Source of the DNA: Candidatus Treponema excrementipullorum
GTDB lineage: Bacteria; Spirochaetota; Spirochaetia; Treponematales; Treponemataceae
NCBI GenBank assembly: GCA_018883625.1
Contig: JAHLFV010000115.1
Span: 1-29,521, forward strand
Direction of reading: 5' to 3'
DNA length: 29,521 nt
This document shows positions 29,397 to 29,521 of the stretch, piece by piece (the stretch's first letter is position 1; the number at the start of each line of letters is the position of its first letter). The position numbers were made by a program, and so were the translations under genes. The notes below the pieces were generated by a model. It did no database searches and had not been told where the DNA came from. It worked only from the letters and a program-made list of their open reading frames with translations.

Positions 29397-29521
29397 TGCA
29401 CCCCTAAAGTTGGACAAAAAAAGTTCAATTTTAGGAGGTGCATTTTTAATGTCCAAATACACAGAGGAATTGAAAAAGCAAATAGTACTTGAGCATAAAA
29501 TAAAGCATTACGGGGCCCGTG
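29397..29521 (+). mobile_element. IS3-family insertion sequence, left end (partial)
   Basis: Starts with the typical IS150-group terminal repeat TGCACCCCTAAAGTTGGACA, followed within 50 nt by the orfA start. Inside the end, TGCACC..CCTAAA..TTG and its inverse CAATTTTAGGAGGTGCA form an imperfect inverted repeat (29397-29442) that includes the ribosome site. The right end and target duplication are outside the window. Confidence 0.85.
29449..29521 (+). CDS. IS3-family transposase OrfA, N-terminal fragment
   Basis: 24 residues, MSKYTEELKKQIVLEHKIKHYGAR, run off the window edge. Start of the small OrfA with its helix-turn-helix, which by -1 frameshifting gives the OrfAB transposase in this family. 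AGGAGG lies about 10 nt before the ATG. Too short to assign a subgroup beyond the IS150-like end. Confidence 0.75.
   Translation, partial: MSKYTEELKKQIVLEHKIKHYGAR

Overview
The window looks like chromosomal DNA of a spirochaete, most likely a Treponema of moderate G+C. Pointers are a class I lysyl-tRNA synthetase (rare in bacteria, usual in spirochaetes), a BMP-type purine-nucleoside ABC system resembling the pallidum Pnr system, spirochaete-style lipoproteins, RNase Y, a BspA-like leucine-rich-repeat lipoprotein and a chemoreceptor tail. Species cannot be read from the sequence alone.

Layout. 1-490: the end of a chemoreceptor gene and its terminator. 537-3075: citrate synthase and an M29 aminopeptidase, one nucleotide apart, on the minus strand. 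3131-4852: RNase Y with its own promoter. 4881-5580: a small outer-membrane-barrel-like protein. 5665-10307: a substrate-binding lipoprotein, ABC permease and ATPase (TrpXYZ-like family) followed by lysS; a strong palindrome covers the first promoter, and terminators separate the binding protein from the rest. 10355-19107 (minus): a long operon-like block. It holds a four-gene BMP-family nucleoside transporter, a SAM hydrolase (adenosyl hydroxide transferase, DUF62), and a complete ECF transporter (UPF0397-type S component, fused double ATPase, EcfT). Its leading promoter contains a perfect 20-bp palindrome in the spacer, next to a MarR gene. 19575-20493: the MarR gene and a divergent spirochaetal membrane protein, both apparently leaderless and sharing a -35 region. 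20519-22166: malQ. 22196-22940: a small XRE regulator and a DUF2178-like membrane protein. 22946-24927: a GntR(YtrA)/ABC-ATPase/permease operon with a candidate operator. 24929-26624: a hemerythrin, a DUF1858 CxxC protein and a divergent Crp/Fnr regulator, with two FNR-like boxes between them. 26633-29174: a Dabb protein, an LRR lipoprotein and an NTF2-like/GGDEF cyclase. 29224-29521: an unexplained 23-bp-period array of GTTAC-N5-GTAAC palindromes, a possible group II intron scrap, and the left end of an IS3-family element cut by the window edge.

The main biological story is the 10.4-19.1 kb block. A SAM-splitting enzyme (products adenosine and methionine) is genetically tied to two different transport systems, one nucleoside-type and one vitamin/ECF-type of unknown substrate, probably under MarR control. 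The most structurally unexplained signal is the GTTAC array near the right edge. Several genes without a Shine-Dalgarno sequence have a -10 box only 7-9 nt before the ATG, suggesting leaderless transcripts are used here. All functional names come from motif recognition by eye; no searches were run.
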